This document shows, in pieces, positions 11,264-22,959 of a DNA stretch of 64,000 bases. Under the pieces are notes generated by a model. It did not search any database. It was not told the DNA's origin and saw only the letters and a program-made list of their open reading frames with translations. A program made the translations under genes and the position numbers. The DNA is from Odontocerum albicorne (taxonomy: Eukaryota; Arthropoda; Insecta; Trichoptera; Odontoceridae). The DNA lies in assembly GCA_949825065.1 (NCBI GenBank), contig OX463838.1, forward strand, positions 6,860,251 through 6,924,250. Direction: 5' to 3'. Positions within the stretch are counted from its first letter, which is position 1. Every line of letters begins with the position of its first letter.

Positions 11264-12480
11264 ACTCAGTTTATTTCTGTGATGTAATTAAGGTATTTCT
11301 TATTTGACTCAACAAAATTCTTTTTGCTTTTGATTGTGCAATACTTTTAAAAGTCAAATACTTAGTTTAAAAAAAAAACAATTATTTCGTAATCCAAAAT
11401 TGCACCATATTTCACCATACTATTGATATGTTCATAATAGGTTGAAACCAACCAAACTCTTAATTAGAACTTATGTTAAAAAAATGACGACATTTTTATT
11501 TCGAAACTATTTTAAAAAGATAATATGCTGCTTACAAACAAAACTTTTAAAGTATTTGTTCTGCAAATATTTATTTCTTCACAGCGTCACTTTCTCAAAG
11601 TTTTCCTAAGTAATGCTATGGCATATTATTAACACTTTTTATAAAATGTTTATCCAACCTTTTCTGAACACATAAGCATTAAAGATCCTTCAAAATGTGA
11701 GTTATTCTGTTGAAAAATGTGTTGTTATTCTGTTCAAAAATCAATCGTGTATTCCGTTCGTAAATTTTTCTAAGCATATACATATATTAAAATTACCTTC
11801 TGCTGAACGGTTTTTTAAATTTCTGTTTTTATTGACCTACATATGATATAATTTTGATATTTAAGAACAGCGAATTGATAAGTTTTGAAAAAAAATATAA
11901 AAGTGAATAAAAAAAGAATTTTGGTTCTCCAAAATGTCTTTTTTTTCGGTACTTATTTTTACAAATATTCGTATCTCAAAACACGGTTCAAAATATCAAT
12001 GTTTGTTTTATCTGAAATATTTTAATGTACGTTATATCCTGGTTAATTTAAACTTGACTGAGTCCCTTGTTTGCCTTCAACTAGCTGTTAAAACTTGACT
12101 GAAAATATTTGAGACTTAATTTATATCTCATGGGTGAATTTAAGCAGGTAAAATATTTAAGATATGCTGTTTTTCACGCTTTTATTTAGTAAATAGCCTT
12201 ACTTGGTTTAAAATATAATGCGAACGTAAACATTCTTTATTAAGTAAACTAGAATAAAAAAATTGCTTTCTGATGTTTCATATTTAATTTTTAAACAGGG
12301 TAAAAATATATACTTGAAAAATCTTATTTTTCTATCTGAATAAACAAACTAAGTTAAATTTGTTTATTGAAATATGTATATAGACATTTTTTAATTATTT
12401 TGAAACAGCAGATATGTTTCAAAACAAATTATGATGAAGTGGTTTTTAACCTTAGAAAACCCAGTTGACTGAGTTTGTTA
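11264..12480. other. AT-rich sequence, nothing recognised
   Basis: Lies between MITE E1 and the 54-bp satellite. Confidence 0.5.
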
Positions 12481-13030
12481 AAAAAAACTAATTATTTCTA
12501 CTGAATTAACAGATTCAACATAATTTGGAAACTGAAAAAACTAATTATTTTTACTGAATTAACAAATTCAGCATGATTTGACAACTGAAAAAAACTAATT
12601 ATTCTTACTGAATTAACAAATTCAGCATAATTTGACAACTGAAAAAACTAATTATTTTTTTCTGAATTAACAGATTCAACATAATTTGACAACTAAAAAA
12701 ACTAATTATTCTTACTAAATTAACAGATTCAACATAATTTGACAACTGAAAAAACTTATTATTCTTACTAAATTACAGATTCAACATAATTTGACCACTG
12801 AAAAAACTAATTATTCTTACTGAACTAACAGATTCAACATAATTTGACAACTGAAAAAACTTATTATTCTTACTGAATTAACAAATTCAGCATAATTGGA
12901 CAACTGAAAAAAACTAATTATTCTTACTGAATTAACAAATTCAGCATAATTTGACAACTGAAAAAACTTATTATTCTTACTGAATTAACAGATTCAACAT
13001 AATTTGACAACTGAAAAAAATTATTTACTG
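12481..13030. repeat. ~54-bp tandem repeat, about ten copies
   Basis: Unit contains ACTAATTATTCTTACTG and ATAATTTGACAACTG. Several units hold the palindrome CTGAATTAACAAATTCAG; others have one base changed. Sits next to the 5' side of a LINE A 3' end. Confidence 0.9.
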
Positions 13031-13094
13031 TAAGTTTTTTATTCAGATTTGTTTCTTTTTATACAACAATGCTCGTTTTATATTTGACACTCGT

Positions 13095-13580
13095 TGAGTG
13101 GTTGTTTTTTTGTTTAAAAAAACTTGTTTATCTTACTGAGTACTTGGGCTTGCAGGATGTGTTGTAAAGGTTTGTATGAACTCTTGAGTGTGGGTTTATT
13201 TTGTTGTTTTATGTTTGTATTTCTGTATATTTTTGATTTTATTGTTATCATTGTGTGCGGTATATTATGGGATGAACGTTTATGGTCTTTATGGAGAGAT
13301 GATGTGTGAGGAGTTTGATTTTGCGTGATGTTTCCAGTTGTAATTGAGTGTCACTGTTTGTCAGGTTGATGAGAGTGTGCAACGGGGTTTTGTTTTTGTA
13401 TCGATTTATTTTTTCATGCTAAATATCCTCAGTGAGATACAGGCAAAAGCCTAGTTTACTGGGGATACGACAAATGAAAGGCAACAAACCCAGATCCATT
13501 AAATGTGTATGTCCAAATTAAATTACCTGTTGTTTTTTCGCAAATTATGTATCTCTCTTGTCATGTGTATAATAAAAAAA
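13095..13580 (+). mobile_element. LINE A 3' end
   Basis: Matches the reverse complement of 24735-25260: TACTTGGGCTTGCAGGATG, GTGTGCGGTATATT, GTCAGGTTGATGAGAG, then the tail CATGTGTATAATAAAA. Abuts a 54-bp satellite on its 5' side. Confidence 0.75.
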
Positions 13581-14214
13581 AAATTTAATCAAGGTATGAC
13601 TAAATTTGACAATCAAAATAGCCACATAATTAATAAAGATTTATTGATATCAAGTAATGTTAAGATATTTACGTAATAAAACTATTTTTTTAATGTAACG
13701 TTTTAAAGTAACGATTATTATGTTTTAAAAAGATTTTTCCGTATCAATTTTAGGAAACAAGTTTCTAAGCTTTTTATTATTTCAGGCAACATTAAAATAT
13801 GTATCACTGTTTGACAGTAAACATAAAAAGCACACACTCACAAAGCGATAAAAGGAAAGAAAAAGCACGTCCCGGATGTCATTCCTTACCTCGATGTTAA
13901 AAATATTATCTGCATCCCTCGGGACAAGGATTTATGGTGATGCAAATCAAGTCAGATTTTGCTTAAAAAAGGACTTACATGTGTCAACTGGGTTACACAA
14001 AAGAGTGAATGATACGAATTTTGTAGCAAATGTGTGGAATATAAATTATCTTTTCCATATTTTGGTTCAAATATCATTCCGCCCTATTTTACATTTACGT
14101 TAAGAATATTACATTTAAAAATGTATATAGTGGTGTTTTTTTAGTTGAAGAGAATTTGTGGATCAGATTTTCTCTTTGCGTATGCTTGTGAAAAAATAAA
14201 AATGTGTAGTGTGT
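13581..14214. other. Possible further 5' LINE D debris
   Basis: A 75-codon frame at 13876-14103 precedes the LINE D RT motifs on the same strand and may belong to it; not recognisable on its own. Confidence 0.25.
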
Positions 14215-14424
14215 GTCTATGACCTTAGAAAGCGTATGACCGCGTGATAAGAGCTAAGGCTTAGAAAATATTGAATAACTATGGTGTTGAATGTAAATTA
14301 ATATGTAGCAGTGAACCATTGCTAGTTAGAAGTACGATACACATTAAAATAAACGGTGTCTTAAGTGAGTGGTTTAATATTTCAACAGGGGTCAAATAAG
14401 GATGTAGCTTATCACCCAAGTTGT
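14215..14424 (+). mobile_element. LINE D RT region, part 1 of an interrupted copy
   Basis: Frames read DLRKAYDRV, then NGVLSEWFNISTGVK and GCSLSPKLFN, the RT palm motifs of RTE-like LINEs. It stops exactly at the TTAA where MITE E2 is inserted and continues at ~15418. Confidence 0.72.
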
Positions 14425-14428
14425 TTAA

Positions 14429-15417
14429 CCCTTCCTGTCTTGTGATGTGTAACTAGTACACATTGCTTCTAAAAACTTTAATATCTATATAAATATAATA
14501 AATACTGGGTTCAGATTTTAGGTATTCCTCCGTAATACATTTACGCATTGAATGAAAAAAATATTTTAATAATAATTAGCACTTATCTGCTACATCAGAG
14601 ATATTTTGTGAAAATCGGGAATAAATCCACCAATACAATCAAACGTGTGCCAGTGTGTGACGTAGGTATATTTATTCTAAAAACCGCTATGGGTGAGGAA
14701 GTGCGCTATTCACGTCTCACTCTCAGTCTACTTCGGTATATGGAAACGCAATAAATAGAATTTCAATTCGCTCGCTTCTCTCGCTCAGTAGCCACAGCGG
14801 GCTTTCGTTCGAGTTGGTCGCTTCGCCCGTTTTGTGAATGTCATCCGATGTTTTTTTTTCTTGTTTTCAGCAATTAAATTTCAATTATTATCACTTTTGA
14901 CTTCAAATTTAATTAATTTAAGCGATTGGCTATGAATATTCTTTAATAATAATTAGCACTTATGGGCCACATCAGAGATATTTTGTGAAAATCGGGAATA
15001 AATTCACCAATACAATCAAACGTGTGCTAGTGTGGGACGTAGGTATGTATATTCATTCTTAAAAACCGCTATGGGTGAGGAAGCGACGGTATTCACGTCT
15101 CACTCTCAGTCTACTTCGGTATATGGGAATGCAATAAATAGAATCTCAGTTCGCTCGCTTCTCTCTCTCAGTAGCCAGCGGGCTTTCGTTCAAGTTGGTC
15201 GCTTCGCCCGTTTTGTGAACGACATTCTGATGGTTTTTTTTTCTTGTTTTCAGCAAATTAATTTCAATTATTATCACTTTTGACTTCAAATTTAATTAAT
15301 TTAAGCGATTTGCTATGAAAATTCTTATTTTTCCGATTTTAAATCGTTCATTTTTACATGCGTATTGAATACACAGCACCGCAACGAGCGGTTTTTTTAG
15401 CACATGAAGGAAAAGGT
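14429..15417 (+). mobile_element. TTAA MITE, family E copy 2, with internal tandem duplication
   Basis: Begins after TTAA (14425-14428) with CCCTTCCTGTCTTG; the right end is decayed. It is ~375 bp longer than its relatives because the segment from ~14571 is repeated at ~14948 (period 377 bp). It interrupts the reverse-transcriptase region of a LINE D copy. Confidence 0.75.
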
Positions 15418-16029
15418 TTTTATCTATACAAATTCGTGTGTAAAAAGACAACAGAGCTCAATGGATGACCAACAAATGTAGAATGGGAATATTTGCGGAT
15501 TGCAGCATACTTATGACATGATAGTATTGGCGGAAAATGAAGATGAATTACAGTTTGATAAGTAAATAGTATGACATACTTAAGGAGAAAGATCTGAGAA
15601 TGAATGTTGTGATGTCAAAATCGCGGTGATAGAAAAGTTTGAAAGAAAGAAAGTAAATGTAATATACGAGTATGTGTAAGTAATCATAGATAAGAGCAAA
15701 AAGAATTGTATTATTGAGGTAGAATTTTGTCTAATGATTCAAGAGTTACAAGGGATATCAAACGGTGTGTTGCGATAAGAAACATGACCAATGTGTCACT
15801 TAAATATATGTGCTCGAACTCGAACGATATCAAAATCAGCTGAGACGATAGTTCATAACAGTGGTTTAGTATCACCTTCGATTTACACGAGTGAAACATG
15901 GACGTAGAATAAAAACTGAATAGAGCCCAATAAATTATGTAGAAATGCGTGCACTGAGAAGAATACATCGGGTGATAATGTATTATACAATAGAATACGG
16001 AATGAAGTGATTAAAGATGAATGTGAACT
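15418..16029 (+). mobile_element. LINE D RT and C-terminal region, part 2
   Basis: Continues after MITE E2: a degenerate YADD block (TYDMIVLAENEDELQF), NSMTYLRRK, KVNVIYE and VEMRALRRIHR. It ends at the TTAA occupied by MITE E3 (16029-16032). Multiple stops and frameshifts. Confidence 0.72.
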
Positions 16030-16032
16030 TAA

Positions 16033-16653
16033 TCTTTCCTTCCCTGTGTTGGGTATCTTCTACACGTTACTTCTAATAACCATCAATATCTCTATAAATA
16101 TAATAAATACAAGGTTAAGATTTTAGGTATTCCTCCATAATACATTTACGCATTGATTTAAAAAATAATATTAATAATAATCAGAATTTATCGACTACAT
16201 CGAGGTGTTTTGTAAAGATCGAAAATAAATTCGCATTTAAACGCTGCGAGTGCCTCGTCTTGACGATAGGTGAATAGTATGCGGGAAGCGCGACACTATA
16301 TTCGCATCTCACTCTTGCATACTGGACTGAATTGCGAGGAGCTGAATTGTCTCAACGTCGCAAGCATAAGCGTAAGCGCCGGGGTATGCGACTGACGTTC
16401 CGCACCACTAGTAGCTTCTAGGCTTGCAAATAGGTTAGACGTACGCCCGTTCCGTGAGCGTTGCCAGATGGTTTTTTAATGTTTTCAGCAAATAAATCTC
16501 AATTATTATAATTTTTAACTTCAATTATAATTAATTAAGGGGATTATCTATGAATGTTCTTATTTTTTTAATTTAAAATCGCTAATTTTTTATTGCGTAC
16601 TCACTACCCAACACCGGAGCACGCGTATTATTTTTATCACCGTAAGGGAAGGG
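16033..16653 (+). mobile_element. TTAA MITE, family E copy 3
   Basis: Flanked by TTAA (16029-16032 and 16654-16657). The left end is TCTTTCCTTCCCTGTG and the right end CGTAAGGGAAGGG. Closely matches copy 4. Inserted into the TTAA of a GAACTTAA motif in LINE D, a site seen uninterrupted in the other LINE D copy at ~23250. Confidence 0.8.
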
Positions 16654-17130
16654 TTAAAACGGTTGAGTAGGATGACTAAATAAGTTCATTGTTCTTTTTG
16701 GCAATATGTTCAAACTATAATACATAAGCATTGTCCGTTCTTTACTATTAGCTTATTATTGGATGATAGGAAGTGTCCTCCATCAACAACACATCTCGAA
16801 GGCATCTATCAAGTTTATTTTCTTCTTTTTCAATGTTCATGTTTCATTTCCATACAGTGATCTGATGAATGCTAGAGAATATTTTTTAACTGCTGAATTG
16901 TTGTCATCTGATTTAACAACGGTTAATCTATATCTTAATCTTGTTTATGGCATATGTATGTTATAGTAATTTTTGAAGTTTAATATAGCAAAAATACTTT
17001 CTTTTTTAGTTAAAATCATTACAGGTTACGTTTAACAGTACGAATATGTCAAAATCCAAAACGTATTGTTTTCTTTACATTTAAATTGTAAAAAAATAGT
17101 TATTCATATATTTTTTCGGAAAAAAAATAC

Positions 17131-17320
17131 CTTTTTTTTTTAAACCTGGCGAGTTTATTGCCATGTGGCAATCTCTTCTAGCCGGAAAGATGTTTTTATA
17201 GGCCCTAAGTGTTAACCAGACTGGAATCCTATTTAAAAAAATCTGGGTTCCAGCGGGGATCGAACCCGCAACCTCCGGACCGGCAGACAAGTGTCTTACC
17301 ACCAGGCCATGGAGGTCGTC
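17131..17320 (-). mobile_element. tRNA-derived SINE
   Basis: Near-complete reverse copy: box B GGGATCGAACCC, box A complement CCACCAGGCCATGG, 3' poly-A seen as T run at 17131-17141. Confidence 0.87.
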
Positions 17321-19190
17321 TCCTTTCTTTAATTCTTGAAAATAAAACAAGATTTATTACTGTTGATGACTATATTTTAATTCAATATTAAATTTATGCA
17401 ATAAATGTGTATAATTTAGCGCCTTTTGTTATAATTAATTTTAAGTTTCTTTGGTTTTTAAGGCTTTAATAATGTTTTAAAAAAATATATCTATAAACAT
17501 ATTTTACCATTTTTGAATAATGCATATAAACCGTATTTTTCTCATAGTTGTTCAAAATATTATCCTTAAAAAAATCCCCCTCCTTTATCATATATTTATT
17601 ATAAAATGTGATTTTATAGCGTACCGATAAAAATGTCTATCAAATATTAAAGCTTTCTCAGAAATACACCCTTCATCCCCAAACCATCCTCGAGTATCCT
17701 TTCTCAATAGATGACGTGATGCCTTTTCCTTGGCATCTAATGTAGGCACCTTGACTTAAGGCTATATAAAAACTTGCTACCTGTCCATTCACCCCATTTA
17801 TCATCCCGTATCTGAAAGCTTCGCAATATATTTAGTGAGAATATGATATATCCTAGGATAGACGAAACTTTCCTAAAATGGTATTGTAAATATTTTATGA
17901 TCGATGGAAAGTTGTAAATATAATTATAAAAAATGTTCTAAACCTACTTGTGTATTTTATTCTAAAGACTTGATAAAAAAGGCTTTTCATTGATTTTTTT
18001 GCTTGCAAAACTTTCTTTAAGGTTAAACTTGGGAAGAAATTTTCTTAACAAATATGTTTTGATTAAGCTCTTTAAAAATGAACCTGCAGTTGTGTCTTTT
18101 TCACCCACATTGTCTCTAAAAACCAAGTCTCTTTTTGTCCTTGTAGTGTGATCTACACTCGTAAGTTGGATGTAGTCGTTTAATACTTTGATGAAAGACC
18201 TACCTTCGGAGAGAACTCTCCTCTGCTGACAGTAGATTAGATACTACGAACATAGATGATATAAGGGAAATAAAAAAAAAAGTCTTATTTATACTACATA
18301 AGACATCTTATAGTTAAGGAGGTCGCTATCTTTTTTATAAAAAAAATTAAAACACTGTTAAATTATTCCTGGTCATTACAAAGTTTGAGTTACCATTCAG
18401 GCTGAAGGTAGTCCAACGTACTCGTATAGTCCTTTTGATTTTCAAATATAACATTTTCCTCGCAATTCTACAAAATCTTATCTATGGATTGATTTGGGTG
18501 GTGTCATAAATTACAACATGATGAAAATACTAGATTTAATTTTAAAAAATGCTGTTGAAACTATCGTGGCCATTGAGGAATTGGGAGGTCCTGTAGTAAG
18601 AAACCACTGAATGGGAGTTTAAGTACACTCTGATGCAAAGAAATAGTTTATAATAGTAGAAGAACGAGCTGGAAACGGAGGAAAACCAGAATACCCATCA
18701 CTGATATGGTAGTTTCTAATGTTTTAATTTCTAATTCACCTCGTACCTCTCGAAGCGTATGCTAATGTTTTCTACGAGTCACGAGCATAGTATTTTTCAT
18801 ATATGGCTCTAATCTTGTATTTTTTTTTCAAATACCATTAGTCACCTATGTTTCGCTGCAGAGCGTTAAAATATTTGAGAATCTAATACTAATTTTATTA
18901 ATAGTATTGCTTGACGTTTCCACCCCAACATATGTCAGTCTTCAGCAATAAACATTTTTATAGTAAGTGTAAAATGTTTTAGAACATATCAAAGTGAGAT
19001 ATAAAATCTTGAATGTCAGTAATAAATTAAAAGTCTACCATTCATCTGAACCTTAGCACAAGCAATGCTACATATGATGTTTTGAGAGGTTTTAAGATAA
19101 ATACAATATAATACCGATACAGGATAATAAAGTTTTGTTTAAAAGTCCTCACAACTATACAAACTAATATATGCTATCTTTTTGTTTCAG
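17321..19190 (+). other. Intron upstream of channel exon A, no exon seen
   Basis: Searched for the T1-domain exon and an S1-proximal exon; neither is evident. Mostly unique AT-rich sequence. Confidence 0.55.
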
Positions 19191-19673
19191 ATAATATCCG
19201 TGATGTCAGTCTTCTTCATATGTGTGTCAGTTTTATCTTTCTGCCTCAAGACTCACCCTGATCTCAGAGTAGAATATTCTTTGAATTACCCTATAATCGA
19301 AGTATCGAATTTCTCCTCACCGAACACAACAAACGTGACATTTTGGACCAATGAGCCTGAGAAACAGGAAATATTAATAAAAGATACTTTAAGAAACGGA
19401 AACAATAATTCGACTAGCAGTATTCTTAAAAACGCAACAAAAGGGGGGACAAAGAATTTGATGAGGATCAGAAAGAGAAATGAGTTTGCAACGTCGCAAT
19501 ATGGAAGAACACATAATGTCAATAACCAACAATACTTCGAAGGAAAGTTTAGAAATCAAAATAGCAGATGGCAAGAGAACCCGCCCAGGTATGGACAACC
19601 GCATCGGGCCTTCTTTTATGTGGAGCTGGTATGCAATGTTTGGTTCACATTTGAATTGGCTGTCAGATCAGTG
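19191..19673 (+). CDS. Shaw: Shaw/Kv3-type voltage-gated K+ channel, internal exon A (S1 to S2)
   Basis: Internal exon of a voltage-gated potassium channel subunit, a plasma-membrane tetramer that repolarises neurons. A pyrimidine-rich acceptor ending TTTGTTTCAG precedes it and a GTAAGT donor follows (GTG|GTAAGT). Both junctions are phase 0, and the exon has 161 codons. Residues 1-20 are S1, with the Kv3 signature SFCLKTHPD just after. Residues ~21-140 are a long extracellular S1-S2 loop with several N-glycosylation sequons (NFS, NTT, NVT, NST, NAT). Residues 142-160 are S2 ([19 protein letters not shown]). It reads directly in frame into exon B. The loop is longer and more polar than in typical Kv3 channels. 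Intronic reading past the donor meets TAA at 19701. The paralogue Shawl is possible, but the Shaw family is clear. The T1 exon is not in the window. Confidence 0.93.
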
Positions 19674-21680
19674 GTAAGTTTAATAATGAATTTATTCACT
19701 TAAAGCTTGTTCGTAATGTTTGGTTTGTGTTAAAATTGGCTGTCAGATCATTAGTAAGTTTAACAATAAGTTGATTTATGTGGAACTTGTCTGTAATGTT
19801 TGGTTCACATTTGAATTGGCTGTCAGATCAGTGGAAAGTTTTACAATACATTGATTAATTAAGAGCTTGTCCGTAATGTATGGTTTACATTTTAAATTAC
19901 TGTTAGGTCAGTGGTAAGTTTAATAATGAATTTATTCACTAAGAGCTTGTTCGTAATGTTTGGTTTGTGTTGAAATTGGCTGTCAGATCTTTAGTAAGTT
20001 TAACAATAAGTTGATTTATGTGGAACTTGTCTGTAATGTTTGGTTCACATTTGAATTGGCTGTCAGATCAGTGGGAAGTTTTACAATACATTGATTAATT
20101 AAGAGCTTGTCCGTAATGTATGGTTTACATTTTAAATTACTGTTAGGTCAGTGGTAAGTTTAATAATGAATTTATTCACTTAGAGCTTGTTCGTAATGTT
20201 TGGTTTGTGTTGAAATTGGCTGTCAGATCTTTAGTAAGTTTAACAATAAGTTGATTTATGTGGAACTTGTCTGTAATGTTTGGTTCACATTTGAATTGGC
20301 TGTCAGATCAGTGGGAAGTTTTACAATACATTGATTAATTAAGAGCTTGTCCGTAATGTATGGTTTACATTTTAAATTACTGTTAGGTCAGTGGTAAGTT
20401 TAATAATGAATTTATTCACTTAGAGCTTGTTCGTAATGTTTGGTTTGTGTTGAAATTGGCTGTCAGATCTTTAGTAAGTTTAACAATAAGTTGATTTATG
20501 TGGAACTTGTCTGTAATGTTTGGTTCACATTTGAATTGGCTGTCAGATCAGTGGGAAGTTTTACAATACATTGATTAATTAAGAGCTTGTCCGTAATGTA
20601 TGGTTTACATTTTAAATTACTGTTAGGTCAGTGGTAAGTTTAATAATGAATTTATTCACTTAGAGCTTGTTCGTAATGTTTGGTTTGTGTTGAAATTGGC
20701 TGTCAGATCTTTAGTAAGTTTAACAATAAGTTGATTTATGTGGAACTTGTCTGTAATGTTTGGTTCACATTTGAATTGGCTGTCAGATCAGTGGGAAGTT
20801 TTACAATACATTGATTAATTAAGAGCTTGTCCGTAATGTATGGTTTACATTTTAAATTACTGTTAGGTCAGTGGTAAGTTTAATAATGAATTTATTCACT
20901 TAGAGCTTGTTCGTAATGTTTGGTTTGTGTTGAAATTGGCTGTCAGATCTTTAGTAAGTTTAACAATAAGTTGATTTATGTGGAACTTGTCTGTAATGTT
21001 TGGTTCACATTTGAATTGGCTGTCAGATCAGTGGGAAGTTTTACAATACATTGATTAATTAAGAGCTTGTCCGTAATGTATGGTTTACATTTTAAATTAC
21101 TGTTAGGTCAGTGGTAAGTTTAATAATGAATTTATTCACTTAGAGCTTGTTCGTAATGTTTGGTTTGTGTTGAAATTGGCTGTCAGATCTTTAGTAAGTT
21201 TAACAATAAGTTGATTTATGTGGAACTTGTCTGTAATGTTTGGTTCACATTTGAATTGGCTGTCAGATCAGTGGGAAGTTTTACAATACATTGATTAATT
21301 AAGAGCTTGTCCGTAATGTATGGTTTACATTTTAAATTACTGTTAGGTCAGTGGTAAGTTTAATAATGAATTTATTCACTTAGAGCTTGTTCGTAATGTT
21401 TTGTTTATGTTGAAATTGGCTGTCAGATCATTAGTAAGTTCAACAATTAATTTACACATGTAGAACTCGTCTGCAATATTTGGTTATCATTTGAATTGAC
21501 TATCATGTCAGTGATAAGTTCAATAATTAAAAGATCTATGTGGAGTGTGTCTACAATGTTTGATTCTCATTTGAATTGGCTGTCAGATCGTTAGGAAGTT
21601 CAACAATTAATTGATTTATGTATACTTCTCTGTAATGTTTCGTTCACATTTGAATGGTCTATCATATTTTATATGTGGTA
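19674..21680 (+). repeat. Exon-derived higher-order minisatellite (80-bp monomer, 240-bp unit)
   Basis: Begins at the exon A donor. Each 80-bp monomer is a copy of the last ~60 bp of the exon (S2 codons) plus the first ~20 bp of the intron. Three diverged monomer types (A, B, C) alternate and form a 240-bp unit that is almost letter-perfect for about seven cycles up to ~21360. The monomers then degrade until ~21680. C monomers keep the donor sequence TCAGTG|GTAAGT (GT at 19914 and every 240 bp to 21354). A monomers keep TTA|GTAAGT (19754 and every 240 bp to 21434). In B monomers the donor GT is GG or GA. About 24 monomers in all. Confidence 0.95.
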
Positions 21681-21769
21681 AGTAAAATAATCGATTGATT
21701 GATTTGAATAGAACACATATTTTGTTATTTCAATTTTAATAATTAATATTTAAAACGAACAGTCGTCCA

Positions 21770-22075
21770 ACAGTTTTTCATGCTGTATTTAGTATTTTAT
21801 TATTAATTTCATAATTTATTTATAAAGACAACCTCCATGGCCAAGTTTTTTATGCAGTATTTAGTATTTTATTATTTATTTCATAATTTATTTATAAAGA
21901 CAACCTCCATGGCCAAGTTTTTTATGCAGTATTTAGTATTTTATTATTAATTTCATAATTTATTTATAAAGACAACCTCCATGGCCAGCCTCCATGGCCA
22001 AGTTTTTCATGCAATATTTAGTATTTTACTATTAATTTCATAATTTATTTATAAAGACAACCTCCATAGCTCCAT
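21770..22075. repeat. 72-bp tandem repeat carrying a SINE head fragment
   Basis: Three to four units of AGTATTTTATTATTAATTTC plus AAAGACAACCTCCATGGCC. The last 16 bases equal the 5' end of the window's SINE. One unit has a 13-bp extra CCAGCCTCCATGG. Confidence 0.88.
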
Positions 22076-22439
22076 TATTTGACAATCTTTAACCGTTGAA
22101 GCTACTAATTACTTGTCTAAAAGGTTCTTTTTTCTAAATTTAAGGTTTCGCTAAGTTATTTAGCGATAAATTAATCGAACCAAATACAAATAATCATTTA
22201 CTATAATTTCAATTTTACTCAATCTTAATTCTTTAATTTTTATTCTAATAAATTGGTAGTTACCTCTTCAGTCTCTTGTTCTTGTTGTGTATGTTGAAAT
22301 AATTGTATTTATTGCGCATATACTCGTACGTATGCAGTGCAACGCACCTTTACTTCATATGCTGCAAATATTCAGCGCGCTTTGTTCTTCCTTCGTTTGG
22401 ATCCATTCGAATTGATTTAATCAAATCGTAACTAAATGA

Positions 22440-22756
22440 CAATAGTTCACTCATTTCAAGACAACAAGAATAAAAGATAATGGTGAATATTGAAAGATTG
22501 GGACAATTTGAGAAATTCTTCTGTTTGGGTAGTATTTTCCCTGATGATGGAAGATTTAAGACGAATATCGAATGGAGTGTGACGTTAAAAACAAATTCAT
22601 GGATCACCAAAACATATAAATTTATACAAGGCAGTACGAAAATCTACTAAGATGCAAGTCCACATTAGTATTTTGGTGCAAACTTTGATGTAAGGGAGTG
22701 AAATGCGTAGGTAAAAGAGACTAAAGAGCCAAATAAATGCTGTAGAAATGCGTGCA
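22440..22756 (+). mobile_element. LINE D, part 1 of a second interrupted copy
   Basis: Reads GQFEKFFCLGSIFPDDGRFK and INAVEMRA, the C-terminal RTE-like region. Broken at 22757 by LINE A and Penelope-like insertions. Confidence 0.68.
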
Positions 22757-22925
22757 TTATCCTCAGTGAGATACAGGCAAAAGCTTAGTTTACTGGGGAC
22801 ACGACAAATGAAAGGCAACAAACCCAGATCCATTAAAATTGTATGTCCAAATTAAATTACCTGTTGTTTTTTCGCCAATTATGTATATTTCTTGTCAAGT
22901 GTAAATAATTAAATAAAAAATAAAT
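22757..22925 (+). mobile_element. LINE A 3' end inserted in LINE D
   Basis: ATCCTCAGTGAGATACAGGC through CTTGTCAAGTGTAAATAATT. It breaks a LINE D copy right after ATGCGTGCATT. Penelope-like repeats follow before LINE D resumes at ~23205. Confidence 0.72.
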
Positions 22926-22959
22926 AAGAAAAATACATGAAGTGACAATGTATGACAGT

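Noticed and set aside
13124..13309. Hydrophobic open frame looking like a membrane protein
   Set aside because: It is the 3' UTR of LINE A, repeated in other copies at 25043-25258 with different residues and TTT/GTT-driven composition.
19480..19677. Alternative open frame overlapping exon A
   Set aside because: Shadow frame of the channel exon; it encodes no membrane segment and ignores the clear S1/S2 reading.
20160..20240. A-type monomers as cassette exons (TTCACTTAG before, GTAAGT after)
   Set aside because: The intron between successive units would be about 30 nt, below the usual minimum; an exon using them from the real donor cannot be excluded but nothing in the sequence favours it.
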